Of a stretch of 64,000 bases of DNA, positions 16,936-26,535 are shown in pieces (the stretch's first letter is position 1; each line of letters opens with the position of its first letter). The notes below the pieces were generated by a model. That model saw only the letters and a program-made list of their open reading frames with translations. It was not told where the DNA came from and did not search any database. The stretch comes from Cypionkella psychrotolerans. GTDB taxonomy: Bacteria; Pseudomonadota; Alphaproteobacteria; Rhodobacterales; Rhodobacteraceae. The stretch is from positions 124,001 through 188,000 of the forward strand of contig NZ_LGIC01000090.1 of NCBI RefSeq assembly GCF_001294535.1, written 5' to 3'. A program made the translations under genes and the position numbers.

Positions 16936-17937
16936 TTACATAATTTCAGACATTTTCACCACGCGGCCTTCGGCCACGGATTTCAGCGCGGCATCGGCCA
17001 AGGCTAAGGCGATCAGGCCATCTTCGCCCGAAGGCTCGGCTTTGCCCTTGCCACCCAAAGCCGCGATGAACTGGGCGATTTCGGCGGCATAGGCTTCTGT
17101 GTAGCGGGTCATGAAGAAATCGTGCAGCGGCGGGCGGGTGTAGCCTGCGGCGGTGGCAACCTCAATCGACACCGGGCGCTGGTTTTCCGCCGATACGGCA
17201 CCCAAGGAGCCGTGGACTTCGATGCGCTGATCATAGCCATAGGTGGCGCGGCGCGAGTTGGAGATCATTGCTTGGCGACCGGATTTGGTTTTCAGCATCA
17301 CCTGAACGCTATCAAAATCGCCCGCTTTGCCGATGGCCGGATCGACCAGAACGGCGGCGGTGGCGACAACTTCGGTGATTTCCTCGCCCAACAAGAAGCG
17401 GGCCATGTCGAAATCGTGGATCGTCATATCGCGGAAGATGCCACCCGAGCGTTTGATGTAATCGACCGGGGGCGCACCCGGATCGCGCGAGATGATCACC
17501 ACCATCTCGGGCGTGCCGATGGTGCCCTTGTCTATCTCGGCGCGGACGGCTTTGAAATGCGGGTCAAAGCGGCGGTTGAAGCCGACCATCAGCGTGCCTT
17601 TGTTGGCGCGCACCACTTCAAGGCAGGCTTTGACGCGGGCGAGTGACAAATCAATCGGCTTTTCGCAAAACACCGCTTTGCCGGCTTTGACGAATTGCTC
17701 GATCAGGTCGGCGTGGGTGTCGGTCGGGGTACAGATTACGACGGCGTCGATGTCTTTCGCGGCCAGAATCGCATCAATCGAGCGGACTTCGCAGCCATAT
17801 TGATCGGCAATCGCCTGCGCGGCGGCCGGGAAGGCATCGGCCACGGCAACAAGCTGCGCATTGGCGTCGCCTGTGACGGCTTTGGCATGGACTTTGCCGA
17901 TGCGGCCCGCGCCCAAAAGCCCGAATTTTACTGTCAT
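16936..17937 (-). CDS. iolG: Gfo/Idh/MocA oxidoreductase, inositol 2-dehydrogenase-like
   Basis: NAD-dependent dehydrogenase of 333 residues. The Rossmann motif is GLLGAGRIGKVHA near the N-terminus, the catalytic CEKPID lies at about residues 94-99, and GGIFRDMTIHDFDMARFL matches the IolG group. The likely reaction is myo-inositol to 2-keto-myo-inositol. No other iol genes are nearby, so it is either an outlying member of an inositol regulon or acts on a related polyol. A 13-bp inverted repeat upstream suggests its own repressor control. Confidence 0.82.
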   Translation of the reverse strand: MTVKFGLLGAGRIGKVHAKAVTGDANAQLVAVADAFPAAAQAIADQYGCEVRSIDAILAAKDIDAVVICTPTDTHADLIEQFVKAGKAVFCEKPIDLSLARVKACLEVVRANKGTLMVGFNRRFDPHFKAVRAEIDKGTIGTPEMVVIISRDPGAPPVDYIKRSGGIFRDMTIHDFDMARFLLGEEITEVVATAAVLVDPAIGKAGDFDSVQVMLKTKSGRQAMISNSRRATYGYDQRIEVHGSLGAVSAENQRPVSIEVATAAGYTRPPLHDFFMTRYTEAYAAEIAQFIAALGGKGKAEPSGEDGLIALALADAALKSVAEGRVVKMSEIM

Positions 17938-18017
17938 GTCGTCCTCCTAAAGCAGCAGCCCCGGCTGGGTTTGCGTTTGCGGAACTGATATTCTATTTGC
18001 AGCCAAGATCAATCTGA

Positions 18018-18059
18018 TTTTGCCGAGAATACGGCATTTCGCCTGGATTCTCGGCAAAA
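18018..18059. promoter_or_regulatory. 13-bp perfect inverted repeat upstream of iolG
   Basis: TTTTGCCGAGAAT (18018-18030) and ATTCTCGGCAAAA (18047-18059) are perfect complements with a 16-base spacer, about 80 bases before the iolG-like start. Without a T-run on either side it is a better operator than terminator. The permease gene ends at 18117 on the same strand. Confidence 0.5.
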
Positions 18060-18116
18060 ATCGGCAGGAATTGGCGCGTCAGAGGCGCGCAGTTTTGGAA
18101 TATATATTCCACAACG

Positions 18117-20612
18117 CTACTCCTGCGACCGCAACACCTGCGCGGGGCGGCTGGCGAGCGGGCGCAGCACGAAGATCAGGCTGGCGAGCAACGTGGCCGC
18201 GATTCCCCCAATAACGATGGTCAGCGCCGAGGCGGGTTCGAACGCATAAGGGCTGTCCATCACAAAGCGCATCACCGCCCAGCCTGCGATGCCACCCGCG
18301 ATGATGGCGACCATGCCAGCCGCGGCCCCCATCAGGGCGGCGCGCAAGGCGAAGCTAAGGAGGATGCGGGCCCGCGATGCGCCGAGCACTTTCAGCACGG
18401 CGGCCTCGTAGACCCGCGCCCGTTCGCCCGAGGCGGCAGCCCCGATCAGAACGACGAAGCCGGTCAGCAGGGTTGCCATGGCGGCGATGGTGGTGGCTTG
18501 AGCGATGGCAGTAAGGGCTTCGGTGACGCGCCCGATGGCGGCTTTCACAGAGATCGCGGTGATGTTGGGATAGGCGGTGGCAATCTCGCGCAGAATTTTC
18601 GCTTCGGCCCCCGGATCGGCGTAAACGGTGGCGATTTCGGTGTGTGGCGCGCCTGCGACAGCGGCGGGGTCGAGGGTCAGCACAAAGCCCATTCCGGCGT
18701 TGGAGAAATCGACGACGCGCAGGCTGGTGATGCTGGCCGTGATGTCGCGGCCAAGGATGTTGATGGTCAGTTTGTCGCCGAGTTTCAGGCCGAGTTCCTC
18801 GGCTTCTTCGGAGGCGAAAGAGATTTGCGGTGGGCCTTGGTAGTCTTGGGGCCACCAAGTGCCTGCGGTGAGCTTGGTGTTCGCGGGTTGCGCTGCAGCA
18901 TAGGTCACACCCCGGTCGCCCGACAGCACCCAGTGTTCGCCTGCCACTTTGCGCGCGTCTTGGCCGTTGATCTGGGTGATGATGCCGCGCAGCATCGGGG
19001 CGGACTCCACTTTGGTCACGGCGGGATTGGCGGCGAGTTTGGCACGGAATCCGTCAACTTGGTCGGGCTGGATGTCGACGAAGAAGAACGAGGGCGCGCG
19101 GGTGGGCAGGTCGCGGGAAATCGCAGCGCGCAGGTTGGAGTCGATTTGGCCAACGGCGGCGAGGACCGTAAGGCCTAGGCCTAGGGCGAGGACGACTTGC
19201 GTGGTTTCGGCCCTTGGGGCGCCGATCGAGGCGAGGGCGAGGCGTATCGTGACCGATCTACTTAGGCGCGCGAGGCGGCGGGCAAGGCGGGTCAGGCCCC
19301 AAGCGGCGCAGGCGAGCACGATCAGCGCCCCGATCACGCCGCCCGCCGTGCCGAGGGCGAGGTTTGCGGTGCCAGACAGCCAAACCGCGCCGACGACGAG
19401 GAGCGCGGCGAGTGCCAGCATTGCAAGCGCATAGCGCGCCCGCGGCCAGCCGCCTGCGAGGCCGCCGCGATAGAGCGCTGCCGCACGGACCTGTTCGCTG
19501 CGGGCCAGTGGCCAGAGCGCGAATAGGAAGGCCGAGGTGATGCCGTAGAAGGCGGCCTCGATGATCGGGCGGGGGTAGAGGGCGATTTGGGCGGGGAATG
19601 GCAGGGCGGACTGGATCGGTTTGGCGAGGGCGAGAGGGGCGGCTACGCCAAGGATCAGGCCGAGCGTGACGCCGAAGGCGACGAGGACGGCGATCTGGAT
19701 CAGATAGGTTTGGAAGATCAGGCCGCCGGTTGCGCCTAAGGTGCGCAGGGTGGCGATGGTGGCGATTTTCGCCTCTAGGTAGGATCGCACGGCGGCTGCG
19801 ACACCGACTCCGCCGACGGCGAGACCCGCGAGGCCGACGAGGATCAGGAAGGCACCGATACGGTCGACAAAGCGGGCGACACCGGGGGCGGCTTTGCGGC
19901 TATCGCTCCAGCGCAGGCCGGAATCGCGGAAATTGGCTTCGGCTTTGGTCTGTAATGCGGTGAGGTCTGCGTTGGGGGGGAGCAGCAGGCGGTAGGAGGA
20001 ATCGAACAATGTGCCGGGTTCTAGCAGGCCCGAAGCTGCCAAATCTTTGGTTTTTACGATAGTGCGGGGGGCGAGGGCGAAACCGCCTGTGGCAGAGTCA
20101 GGCTCACGCAGGATGCGGCCTTGCAGGGTGAAGTCTTGCGTTCCGAGTTTGAAATGCTCGCCTAAGCGCAGGCCGATCTGGTCGGCGAGAACACCGTCCA
20201 TCACGGCACCGGACGTGCCGGTGGTTGACAGGGCGGTGGCCAGATCGCCGGATTCAAGCTGCACCGAGCCGAGCAGAGGATAGTTGTCATCCACCGCCTT
20301 CACTTGGGTTAGCACATGGGCGTCGCCCGCCACCACCATCGAGCGGAAATCGACAATCTCCGAGGTTTTCGTCGCAATTTGGTCCAGAAACGCACGTTCC
20401 TCGGCGGTGGCAAAGCGATAGGTGAATTCGACCTGCGCATCGCCGCCGAGCAGGACAGCGCCCTGATCCTGCAAACCCGCCCCGATGGCAGAGCGGACCA
20501 TGCCAACGCCCGCGATTGCGGCCACGCCCAAGGCAAGGCAGGCGAGGAACACCCAAAAGCCGCGCAGACCGCCGCGCAGTTCAGCCCGTGCGATGCGCCA
20601 CGCCAAACTCAC
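18117..20612 (-). CDS. ABC transporter permease, FtsX/YbbP type
   Basis: Large membrane protein (about 831 residues) with two FtsX-like units. One helix near the N-terminus is followed by a long periplasmic region, a block of helices around residues 230-450, then a second periplasmic domain and three C-terminal helices. It matches the YbbP family, partner of YbbA ATPases. I start at the GTG of VSLAWRIARAELRGGLRG, which has GGGAG just upstream. An ATG at 20681 would overlap the ATPase gene and add 23 unlikely residues. The function is thought to be export or extraction of lipids or lipoproteins; the substrate is unproven. Confidence 0.88.
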   Translation of the reverse strand: MSLAWRIARAELRGGLRGFWVFLACLALGVAAIAGVGMVRSAIGAGLQDQGAVLLGGDAQVEFTYRFATAEERAFLDQIATKTSEIVDFRSMVVAGDAHVLTQVKAVDDNYPLLGSVQLESGDLATALSTTGTSGAVMDGVLADQIGLRLGEHFKLGTQDFTLQGRILREPDSATGGFALAPRTIVKTKDLAASGLLEPGTLFDSSYRLLLPPNADLTALQTKAEANFRDSGLRWSDSRKAAPGVARFVDRIGAFLILVGLAGLAVGGVGVAAAVRSYLEAKIATIATLRTLGATGGLIFQTYLIQIAVLVAFGVTLGLILGVAAPLALAKPIQSALPFPAQIALYPRPIIEAAFYGITSAFLFALWPLARSEQVRAAALYRGGLAGGWPRARYALAMLALAALLVVGAVWLSGTANLALGTAGGVIGALIVLACAAWGLTRLARRLARLSRSVTIRLALASIGAPRAETTQVVLALGLGLTVLAAVGQIDSNLRAAISRDLPTRAPSFFFVDIQPDQVDGFRAKLAANPAVTKVESAPMLRGIITQINGQDARKVAGEHWVLSGDRGVTYAAAQPANTKLTAGTWWPQDYQGPPQISFASEEAEELGLKLGDKLTINILGRDITASITSLRVVDFSNAGMGFVLTLDPAAVAGAPHTEIATVYADPGAEAKILREIATAYPNITAISVKAAIGRVTEALTAIAQATTIAAMATLLTGFVVLIGAAASGERARVYEAAVLKVLGASRARILLSFALRAALMGAAAGMVAIIAGGIAGWAVMRFVMDSPYAFEPASALTIVIGGIAATLLASLIFVLRPLASRPAQVLRSQE

Positions 20613-20664
20613 GCGATCTCTCCCGCAGTGAGACTGCAGGATGCGTGTTGACATGCACCGCTGC

Positions 20665-21345
20665 TCACGCTGCTGCCCCATCTATGCGGCCATCAACCAA
20701 GCGCACGACGCGACTGCAGCGGGCGGCGAGTTCCGGGGCATGGGTGACGAGCACCAAGGTCGCGCCATGACGGTCGCGCAGGCCGAAGATCAACTCCATG
20801 ATCGCGGCACCATTGACTGAGTCGAGATTGCCCGTCGGCTCATCCGCCAGCAAGATCGCCGGGCGTGGGGCGGCGGCGCGCGCCAAAGCCACGCGTTGCT
20901 GTTCGCCGCCGGAAAGCTGGGCGGGGTAGTGCTGCATCCGCGCGCCAAGTCCTACGGCGTCAAGTTCGTCTTTCGCGCGGGGGAAGGCGTCTTTGACGCC
21001 TGCAATCTCCATCGGCAAAGCGACGTTTTCCAAGGCGGTCATGGTGGGAATCAAATGGAAGGATTGAAACACTACGCCCATCCGGCCCCGGCGAAACTTG
21101 GCCAAACCGTCTTCATCAAGGCCGGTGATGTCCCGACCCAATGCTTCCACCCGGCCCTTGGACACACGCTCCAGTCCGCCCATCAGCATCAGTAACGAAG
21201 ATTTGCCCGAACCGGACGGCCCAACCAATCCTAAGCTCTCGCCACGCGCTACGCTCAGGGTTATGCCCTTGAGGATATCGACGCGGCCCGCATTGCCGGC
21301 CAAGGTCAGCCACGCATCTTGCAACGCCAGAACGGTTTCAGTCAT
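20665..21345 (-). CDS. ABC transporter ATP-binding protein, YbbA/LolD type
   Basis: Cytoplasmic ATPase of 226 residues. Walker A is GPSGSGKSS, the signature is [14 protein letters not shown], Walker B is ILLADEPT. Closest in style to YbbA/LolD of the MacB superfamily. It pairs with the FtsX-type permease that follows on the same strand, and its ATG overlaps that of the divergent tesA by two bases, so both must share a tiny promoter region or have promoters inside each other. Confidence 0.93.
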   Translation of the reverse strand: MTETVLALQDAWLTLAGNAGRVDILKGITLSVARGESLGLVGPSGSGKSSLLMLMGGLERVSKGRVEALGRDITGLDEDGLAKFRRGRMGVVFQSFHLIPTMTALENVALPMEIAGVKDAFPRAKDELDAVGLGARMQHYPAQLSGGEQQRVALARAAAPRPAILLADEPTGNLDSVNGAAIMELIFGLRDRHGATLVLVTHAPELAARCSRVVRLVDGRIDGAAA

Positions 21346-22018
21346 GCTTCACTTCCTGCTGCCCCGTTTGACATATGCGCCGCTGCGGGCGTTTCGCAAT
21401 GTCACAGCGGCGATTTTTCTGCTGATTTCACCTGCCTATGCGGAAACCACCGTGCTGGCGCTGGGGGATAGCCTGACGGCGGGCTTCGGTCTGCCCAGCG
21501 ATCAGGGCTTTGTGCCACAATTGCAGGCATGGCTGGCGGCCAAAGGTTCTGATGTGAAGATCATCAACGCCGGGGTGTCCGGGGACACCACGGCGGGCGG
21601 GCTGTCGCGCACCGATTGGTCGCTGACGCCGGACATTGATGCCGTGATCGTCAATCTGGGTGGCAATGACATGCTGCGCGGGATTGATCCTGCGGAAAGT
21701 CGCGCCAATCTGGATGCGATTTTGGCCAAGGTAAAGGCGCGGGGGCTGCCGGTTTTGCTGGTGAGTTTACGCGCGCCGGGGAATTATGGGGCGGATTTCA
21801 AGGCCAGTTTTGACGCGATGTATCCCGAACTGGCGGCAAAATTTGGTGCGCTTCTGGCGGATAACTATTTCTTCCCGGTGATCAACCAGCAAACCCGACT
21901 GCTCGACCCGGAGTATATGCAGGCGGATGGCATTCATCCCAATGCCAAGGGGGTGGCGAAGATTTTGGATGCGTTGGGGCCGAAGGTGCAAGAGTTGCTG
22001 GCGCGGGTGGCAAGTTAA
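21344..22018 (+). CDS. tesA: Arylesterase / lysophospholipase, TesA-like SGNH hydrolase
   Basis: Periplasmic SGNH esterase-thioesterase of about 224 residues. A hydrophobic N-terminal export signal ends near SPAYAET. Block I is ALGDSLTAGFG (catalytic Ser), block III is NLGGNDMLRG and block V is DGIHPNAKG (Asp, His). TesA next to YbbA-YbbP is a long-known conserved neighbourhood. The longer frame to 21098 is the shadow of the ATPase gene. Confidence 0.93.
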   Translation: MLHFLLPRLTYAPLRAFRNVTAAIFLLISPAYAETTVLALGDSLTAGFGLPSDQGFVPQLQAWLAAKGSDVKIINAGVSGDTTAGGLSRTDWSLTPDIDAVIVNLGGNDMLRGIDPAESRANLDAILAKVKARGLPVLLVSLRAPGNYGADFKASFDAMYPELAAKFGALLADNYFFPVINQQTRLLDPEYMQADGIHPNAKGVAKILDALGPKVQELLARVAS

Positions 22019-22152
22019 CCGCTCCGCAAGCCTTACGGCTTTCTCCGCTGTGATTGGCGGAGATGCAAGCGCAGAAAGCCGGCACGCGTGATGAGCGCCC
22101 TTGCGCCCGCCTTCGCTTCGGGCACACTGCGCCGAAATTGTCGGAGCTTTGC

Positions 22153-23565
22153 ATGACCCTTCTGACCGATCTTTCCACAGCGCTTGGGGCGGCCCATGTC
22201 ATCACGGGTGTGGATCTGGAGCGCTATCGTTCCGATTGGACGACGCATTATACCTCTGATCCGGTGGCGGCGGTGCGCCCCGGATCGACCGCCGAAGTGG
22301 TGCAGGTGATGCAGATCGCGGCGCGTCATGGCGTGGCGGTGGTGCCGGTATCCGGGCGCACCGGGCTGGTCGGTGGGGCGATGACAGATGGCGGGCTGAT
22401 GCTGTCGGTGGAAAGATTGAACCGTATCCGTGAAATCAAAGCCGGCGCACGGATTGCGGTGGTCGAGGCCGGGGTGGTGCTGGACCGTCTGCATGATGCC
22501 GCCGAGGCTGAGGGTTTGTATTTTCCGCTGTGGTTTGGCGCGCGCGGATCGGCGATGATCGGCGGCGTGCTTTCGACCAATGCGGGCGGCTCGAACGTGC
22601 TGCGCTATGGTTCGACGCGGGCGCTGTGCTTGGGGTTGGAGGTGGTGTTGCCGGATGGCCGGGTGCTGAACCTGATGAGCCAGTTGCACAAGGATAACTC
22701 CGGCTATGATCTGAAACACCTGTTCATCGGGGCGGAGGGCACGTTGGGCGTGATTACCGCTGCCGTGATGAAATTGGTGCCACGGCCGCGTGCCTATGCC
22801 ACAGCGACGCTGTCGGCGCGGTCTTTGCCGGATGCTTTGGCGCTGCTGAACCGCTTGCAAGTGGTCTCGGGCGGCTTGGTGGAAGCCTTTGAATATATGC
22901 CGGAAACCTATATGCGCAGGCTGGCTGAGGCACGGCCAGATATTCGCCAGCCGTTCTCACCCCGGCAAGAGGTGAACATTCTGGTGGAACTCGGCAGCAC
23001 CCGTCCCGCCGATGCTTTGGTCGGGCCGGATGGGGTTTTGCCGCTGGCGGCGATGCTGGAAACCACGCTTGCAGAAATGCTGGGTGAGGGGATGATTTTG
23101 GATGCCGAGATTGCAGCCTCTGCGGCGCAGCGACGCGCGATGTGGCAAAGGCGGGAGTTGGCGGCTGAGATCACTGTGGCAAGGCAGCCTGCGATTGACA
23201 CCGATATCTGCCTGCCAGTCGATGCGGTGGCTGTGTTTTTTGAACGTATTCATGCGCGGTTACCCGCGCTTGATTCGGGGGCAGAGACGCTTTCGGTGGC
23301 GCATCTGGGCGATGGTAATATCCATTTCACGGTGTTCGGCAGCAACGACAGTGCGGCGCTGTATAATGCGGTGGTCGAGGCGGTGGAGGACGAGGTGCAG
23401 GCTTTGGGCGGCAGTTTCTCAGCCGAGCATGGGGTGGGGCTGTCCAAACTGGCCTCGATGCGGCGGCGGAAAGACCCTGTGGCGCTGGAGGTTATGCGCA
23501 GCGTGAAGGCGGCGTTGGACCCGGAGGGACGGATGAATCCGGGCAAGGTTATTCCTGCGGTTTGA
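22153..23565 (+). CDS. FAD-binding oxidase, GlcD / D-2-hydroxyacid dehydrogenase-like
   Basis: Flavoprotein of 470 residues in the VAO/GlcD group. The N-terminal FAD domain has VVPVSGRTGLVGGA and GGVLSTNAGGSNVLRYG. The C-terminal cap ends in SAEHGVGLSKLASM and LDPEGRMNPGKV. The family oxidises D-lactate, D-2-hydroxyglutarate or glycolate. The exact substrate cannot be assigned; no GlcE or GlcF partner is adjacent, which argues for a single-subunit enzyme. The ATG at 22153 follows GGAG. Confidence 0.88.
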   Translation: MTLLTDLSTALGAAHVITGVDLERYRSDWTTHYTSDPVAAVRPGSTAEVVQVMQIAARHGVAVVPVSGRTGLVGGAMTDGGLMLSVERLNRIREIKAGARIAVVEAGVVLDRLHDAAEAEGLYFPLWFGARGSAMIGGVLSTNAGGSNVLRYGSTRALCLGLEVVLPDGRVLNLMSQLHKDNSGYDLKHLFIGAEGTLGVITAAVMKLVPRPRAYATATLSARSLPDALALLNRLQVVSGGLVEAFEYMPETYMRRLAEARPDIRQPFSPRQEVNILVELGSTRPADALVGPDGVLPLAAMLETTLAEMLGEGMILDAEIAASAAQRRAMWQRRELAAEITVARQPAIDTDICLPVDAVAVFFERIHARLPALDSGAETLSVAHLGDGNIHFTVFGSNDSAALYNAVVEAVEDEVQALGGSFSAEHGVGLSKLASMRRRKDPVALEVMRSVKAALDPEGRMNPGKVIPAV

Positions 23566-23568
23566 CCT

Positions 23569-23830
23569 GAAACAGAGGGCCACCTCGGGCCCCATCGAAG
23601 GGCCGCTCGGAGGCGCCGCCGGGGGATAGGTTTGAGGTGGGGCGCTGCGGAAAGGGTGGAGCCTTCGGCGAGAGTATTTCGGAAAGAGCAACGTGGTAGA
23701 GGTTGCGCATTTCGTGAGGTGGATGGTTTGGATTTCCCGCTGAGCAATCCGTGGCAACGCCGTCGCGTGGCCCCTCGATGGGGCCCAAGACGGCACCCGG
23801 GTTTGGTTTCATGCCGCGTGATCTGGACTT
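23569..23830. repeat. Composite intergenic repeat: family C, inverted B, inverted C
   Basis: The 296-base gap between the FAD oxidase and the MFS gene is mostly repeat. Family C occurs directly at 23577-23631 (CCTCGGGCCCCATCGA, then GCTCGGAGGCGCCGCC) and inverted, more diverged, at 23745-23791. A family B element lies inverted between them at 23656-23690 (GAGAGTATTTCGGAAAGAGC). Family C recurs inverted at 63703. Frames crossing this DNA are not believable genes. Confidence 0.7.
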
Positions 23831-23861
23831 CCCCGCTCTGCCCCATTAGCGGTAGCACGAT

Positions 23862-25112
23862 GTGTTCGGAAAGCCTTCCTTGTCCGCCCCTGCTCTGATC
23901 TTTCGCCAACCCGCGCTGCGCCTGATATTTCTGGCGCTGCTGTTGTTGGGGGCGCATAACGCCTCGGTTTACCCCTACCAATCGCTGATCGCGATTGAAC
24001 GGATTGGCCTGAGCAAGCCCGCGTTTGCGCTGGTTCTGGTGTTGGCCTCGATCACTGCCGTCACCGCTTCGGTGCTGTTTGGTATTCTGGGGGATCAGCG
24101 CGGCCATCGGCGGCGGATTGCTTTGGTCGCGACCGTGGCGAGTTTGCTCGGCCTTCTGCTGATGCTTTGCTTTCCGGGGAAGCTCAGCCTGATCCTGTGT
24201 CATGGCATTTTGCTGCCCATTGCCTCCAGCCTTTATGGCCAGCTGTTTGCGCTCGCCCGCCTTGCCACCCCCGGCAGTCACAGCCGCGATACGGTGCAAG
24301 CGGCGTTGCGTTCGGCAATGTCGATCAGTTTTCTGGCGATGTTGGTGTTCTGGACCTTTGGCTTTGCCGCCCAGATCGATGTGATGGCAATTTACCTTAG
24401 CGCGGGCTTAGCGAGTTTTGGGCTGGTGGTGCTGGTCTATTTCAACTGGCCAAAGGATGGCACGACGGAATGGGCGGATCAGCGTTCGGGCCTGAACTTT
24501 GCACAGGCGTTTAAGGAAATCGCGCATCCGACAATACTTTTGCGCCTATTGCTGTTGGGGGCGATCAGTGCCACGGGCATCCTGTATATGGTGCTGATTT
24601 CGCTAGTGTTTGAGGCCTCACCCATCCGCGATGCTTCGGATGTGGCGCTGTATGTTGGACTTGTCGCTGGCTGGGAGGTGCCCTGCCTGTTGCTGTTGTC
24701 ACGAGTCGCCGGGAGGCTCCGCCGCGCGACCTTGCTGGCGGTGGGAGGTGCGGTTTACACGCTGCATTTGCTGGCCCTGCCTATGCTGTGCGACTCTGCT
24801 TGGATCTGGGTTATGCCGCTGGTGGCTGGCATTGGCGGCACGGCGATCATCAGCCTGCCTATCAGCTATTATCAGGATTTGATGCATAGCCGACCCGGCA
24901 CGGCAGGCGCGATGCTGGCGCTGCAAAAGCTGGTGTCGGATGTGCTGGGGGCTGCGGCTTTTGCCATTGGCACCAGCCTTGGCGGCTATGAGACCGTCGC
25001 CGTCATTGGCAGCGCGATGGCGCTGATCGGCGGCGCGGGGCTGCTTTGGGTCGATCGTCATCACAACCTGCCCGCGCGGCAGAGCTCACTGCCCCGCTCG
25101 ACCCGTCTCTAA
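23862..25112 (+). CDS. MFS transporter
   Basis: Twelve-helix major facilitator of about 416 residues. Hydrophobic segments alternate throughout, and the loop after helix 2 reads GILGDQRGHRRRIAL, a form of the MFS GxLaDrxGrr motif. It resembles sugar-efflux (SetA-like) members, but the substrate is uncertain. The start is unclear: GTG at 23862 is used here, while TTG at 23880 has a GGAAAG site. The gene ends 4 bases inside the convergent regulator gene. Confidence 0.82.
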   Translation: MFGKPSLSAPALIFRQPALRLIFLALLLLGAHNASVYPYQSLIAIERIGLSKPAFALVLVLASITAVTASVLFGILGDQRGHRRRIALVATVASLLGLLLMLCFPGKLSLILCHGILLPIASSLYGQLFALARLATPGSHSRDTVQAALRSAMSISFLAMLVFWTFGFAAQIDVMAIYLSAGLASFGLVVLVYFNWPKDGTTEWADQRSGLNFAQAFKEIAHPTILLRLLLLGAISATGILYMVLISLVFEASPIRDASDVALYVGLVAGWEVPCLLLLSRVAGRLRRATLLAVGGAVYTLHLLALPMLCDSAWIWVMPLVAGIGGTAIISLPISYYQDLMHSRPGTAGAMLALQKLVSDVLGAAAFAIGTSLGGYETVAVIGSAMALIGGAGLLWVDRHHNLPARQSSLPRSTRL

Positions 25113-26506
25113 CCATCATAGCGTGTCGCCCCCCGGCGATGCGCGTCAATCGGCTGGGTCAGGATCGCTGCATGATGCGCGCGTTGATCACAATGCGCGC
25201 GCGGGCAGATCCGGCAGTTGATGCCGATCTGGGTGATCGTTGCATGCGCCATGTTGAAGGTTTCGGCATAGGCAATCTCGGGCGCGTATTGCACCGCACA
25301 GCCCATTGCCACGGCGAGGCGGTTGTCTTGGCTGTGACGCTCCCATGTCGGGCGATCCACCGTGCGCGAGAACACGAAGAACTGGCTGCGATCCGGCATT
25401 TCAACAAACTGCGGCATGATCCGCCCCGGCGTGCGAAAGCTGGTATGCACATCCAGTCGCGGGCAAGCGCCGCCATATTCAGCCAGATGAAAATCAGTGG
25501 CGTTAAAGCGTTTTGAGACGTTGCCGCCCTTGTCAATGCGCAGGAAAAAGAACGGCACCCCCATCGCGCCTTCGCGTTGCAGGGTGGTGGCGCGGTGGCA
25601 GGCTTGCTCAAAGCTGACACCGAAGCGGGTGGCGATATGGTCGAAATCGTATTTCGCCGCGCGGGCTTCTTGCAGGAAACTGGTGTAGGGCATCAGCACA
25701 GCGGCGGCGAAGTAATTCGCCAGCTCCACCCGCAGCCGGGCGGTGCCGCGCGGGTCGGTGATGCCGGATTTATGAACCAAAGTGTCGATCAACGGGCGCT
25801 GCTCCAGCAGGCCCAGCATATGCACCAGTTGGAAGATGCGGTTGGGGTGATCAAGGGCTTCGGAGAGCAGGATCTCTCGCCGCGTCTCGTCATATTGCCG
25901 GAGTGCGCCGGGCAGGTCTTCGACACGGACCAGCCGCACCGTCACCCGCAGCTTTTGGGCAAGGCGCTGTTTCAGGGCTGCGTAGACCTCGTCGCGCGGC
26001 ACTGCGGCACTGCCCCAGAACGCTTCCGCCGCCGTTTCCAATGCAGCAAAGTGGTTGCGGTTGCGGCGAAACACGTCATGCACCGCCGCCTCGGGGGAGG
26101 CTGTGGTCTGCGCCGTGTCATTTTGTGACAGCGTCATCAACTGATCGCCGACCGATTGATAGGCGCGATAGAGTGTCAGGAACGCCTGAACCACTGCGGG
26201 GGCATGGACAATTGCCGCGCGGATTTGAGCGATTTCTGGTCGGATTTCTGTAAACAACGGATCGCCCGTCACCGCGCGCAGGTCAGCCAACTGGCTGGTG
26301 CTGTCTTCTTCCGCGATATCGCGCCAGTCAACGCCATAGACATCGAACAGCCGTAGCAAGATCGCAACAGACACCGATCTTTCGTTATTTTCCAGCAGGT
26401 TGACATAGGACGCCGAGATGCCCAAAGCCCGCGCCATCGCGGCTTGGGTTTCCGACCGTTCCAGCCGTAAACGCCTTAAATGGGGGCCAATGAAGGTTTT
26501 CTGCAT
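25109..26506 (-). CDS. ScfR/PccR/RamB-type transcriptional regulator (XRE + ImmA/IrrE-like)
   Basis: A regulator of about 465 residues. An N-terminal XRE helix-turn-helix (HLRRLRLERSETQAAMARAL, ISASYVNLLENNERS) is followed by an IrrE-like domain in which the usual zinc motif is not intact (LVHMLGLLEQR region), and a cysteine-rich C-terminus (INCRICPRAHCDQRA). This is the short-chain fatty-acyl-CoA regulator family; PccR of Rhodobacter sphaeroides and RamB of corynebacteria belong here. Divergent from sgaA-mcl-mtkAB, which it probably controls in response to an acyl-CoA. I start at the ATG of MQKTFIGPHL; an earlier ATG adds four residues. Confidence 0.87.
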   Translation of the reverse strand: MQKTFIGPHLRRLRLERSETQAAMARALGISASYVNLLENNERSVSVAILLRLFDVYGVDWRDIAEEDSTSQLADLRAVTGDPLFTEIRPEIAQIRAAIVHAPAVVQAFLTLYRAYQSVGDQLMTLSQNDTAQTTASPEAAVHDVFRRNRNHFAALETAAEAFWGSAAVPRDEVYAALKQRLAQKLRVTVRLVRVEDLPGALRQYDETRREILLSEALDHPNRIFQLVHMLGLLEQRPLIDTLVHKSGITDPRGTARLRVELANYFAAAVLMPYTSFLQEARAAKYDFDHIATRFGVSFEQACHRATTLQREGAMGVPFFFLRIDKGGNVSKRFNATDFHLAEYGGACPRLDVHTSFRTPGRIMPQFVEMPDRSQFFVFSRTVDRPTWERHSQDNRLAVAMGCAVQYAPEIAYAETFNMAHATITQIGINCRICPRAHCDQRAHHAAILTQPIDAHRRGATRYDG

Positions 26507-26535
26507 ACAGTCGCACACAATCTATGATTTGTCAG

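Noticed and set aside
23549-23812. Small proteins across the 23.6 kb gap
   Set aside because: They are translations of repeat families B and C, with no start signal and frames in several directions.
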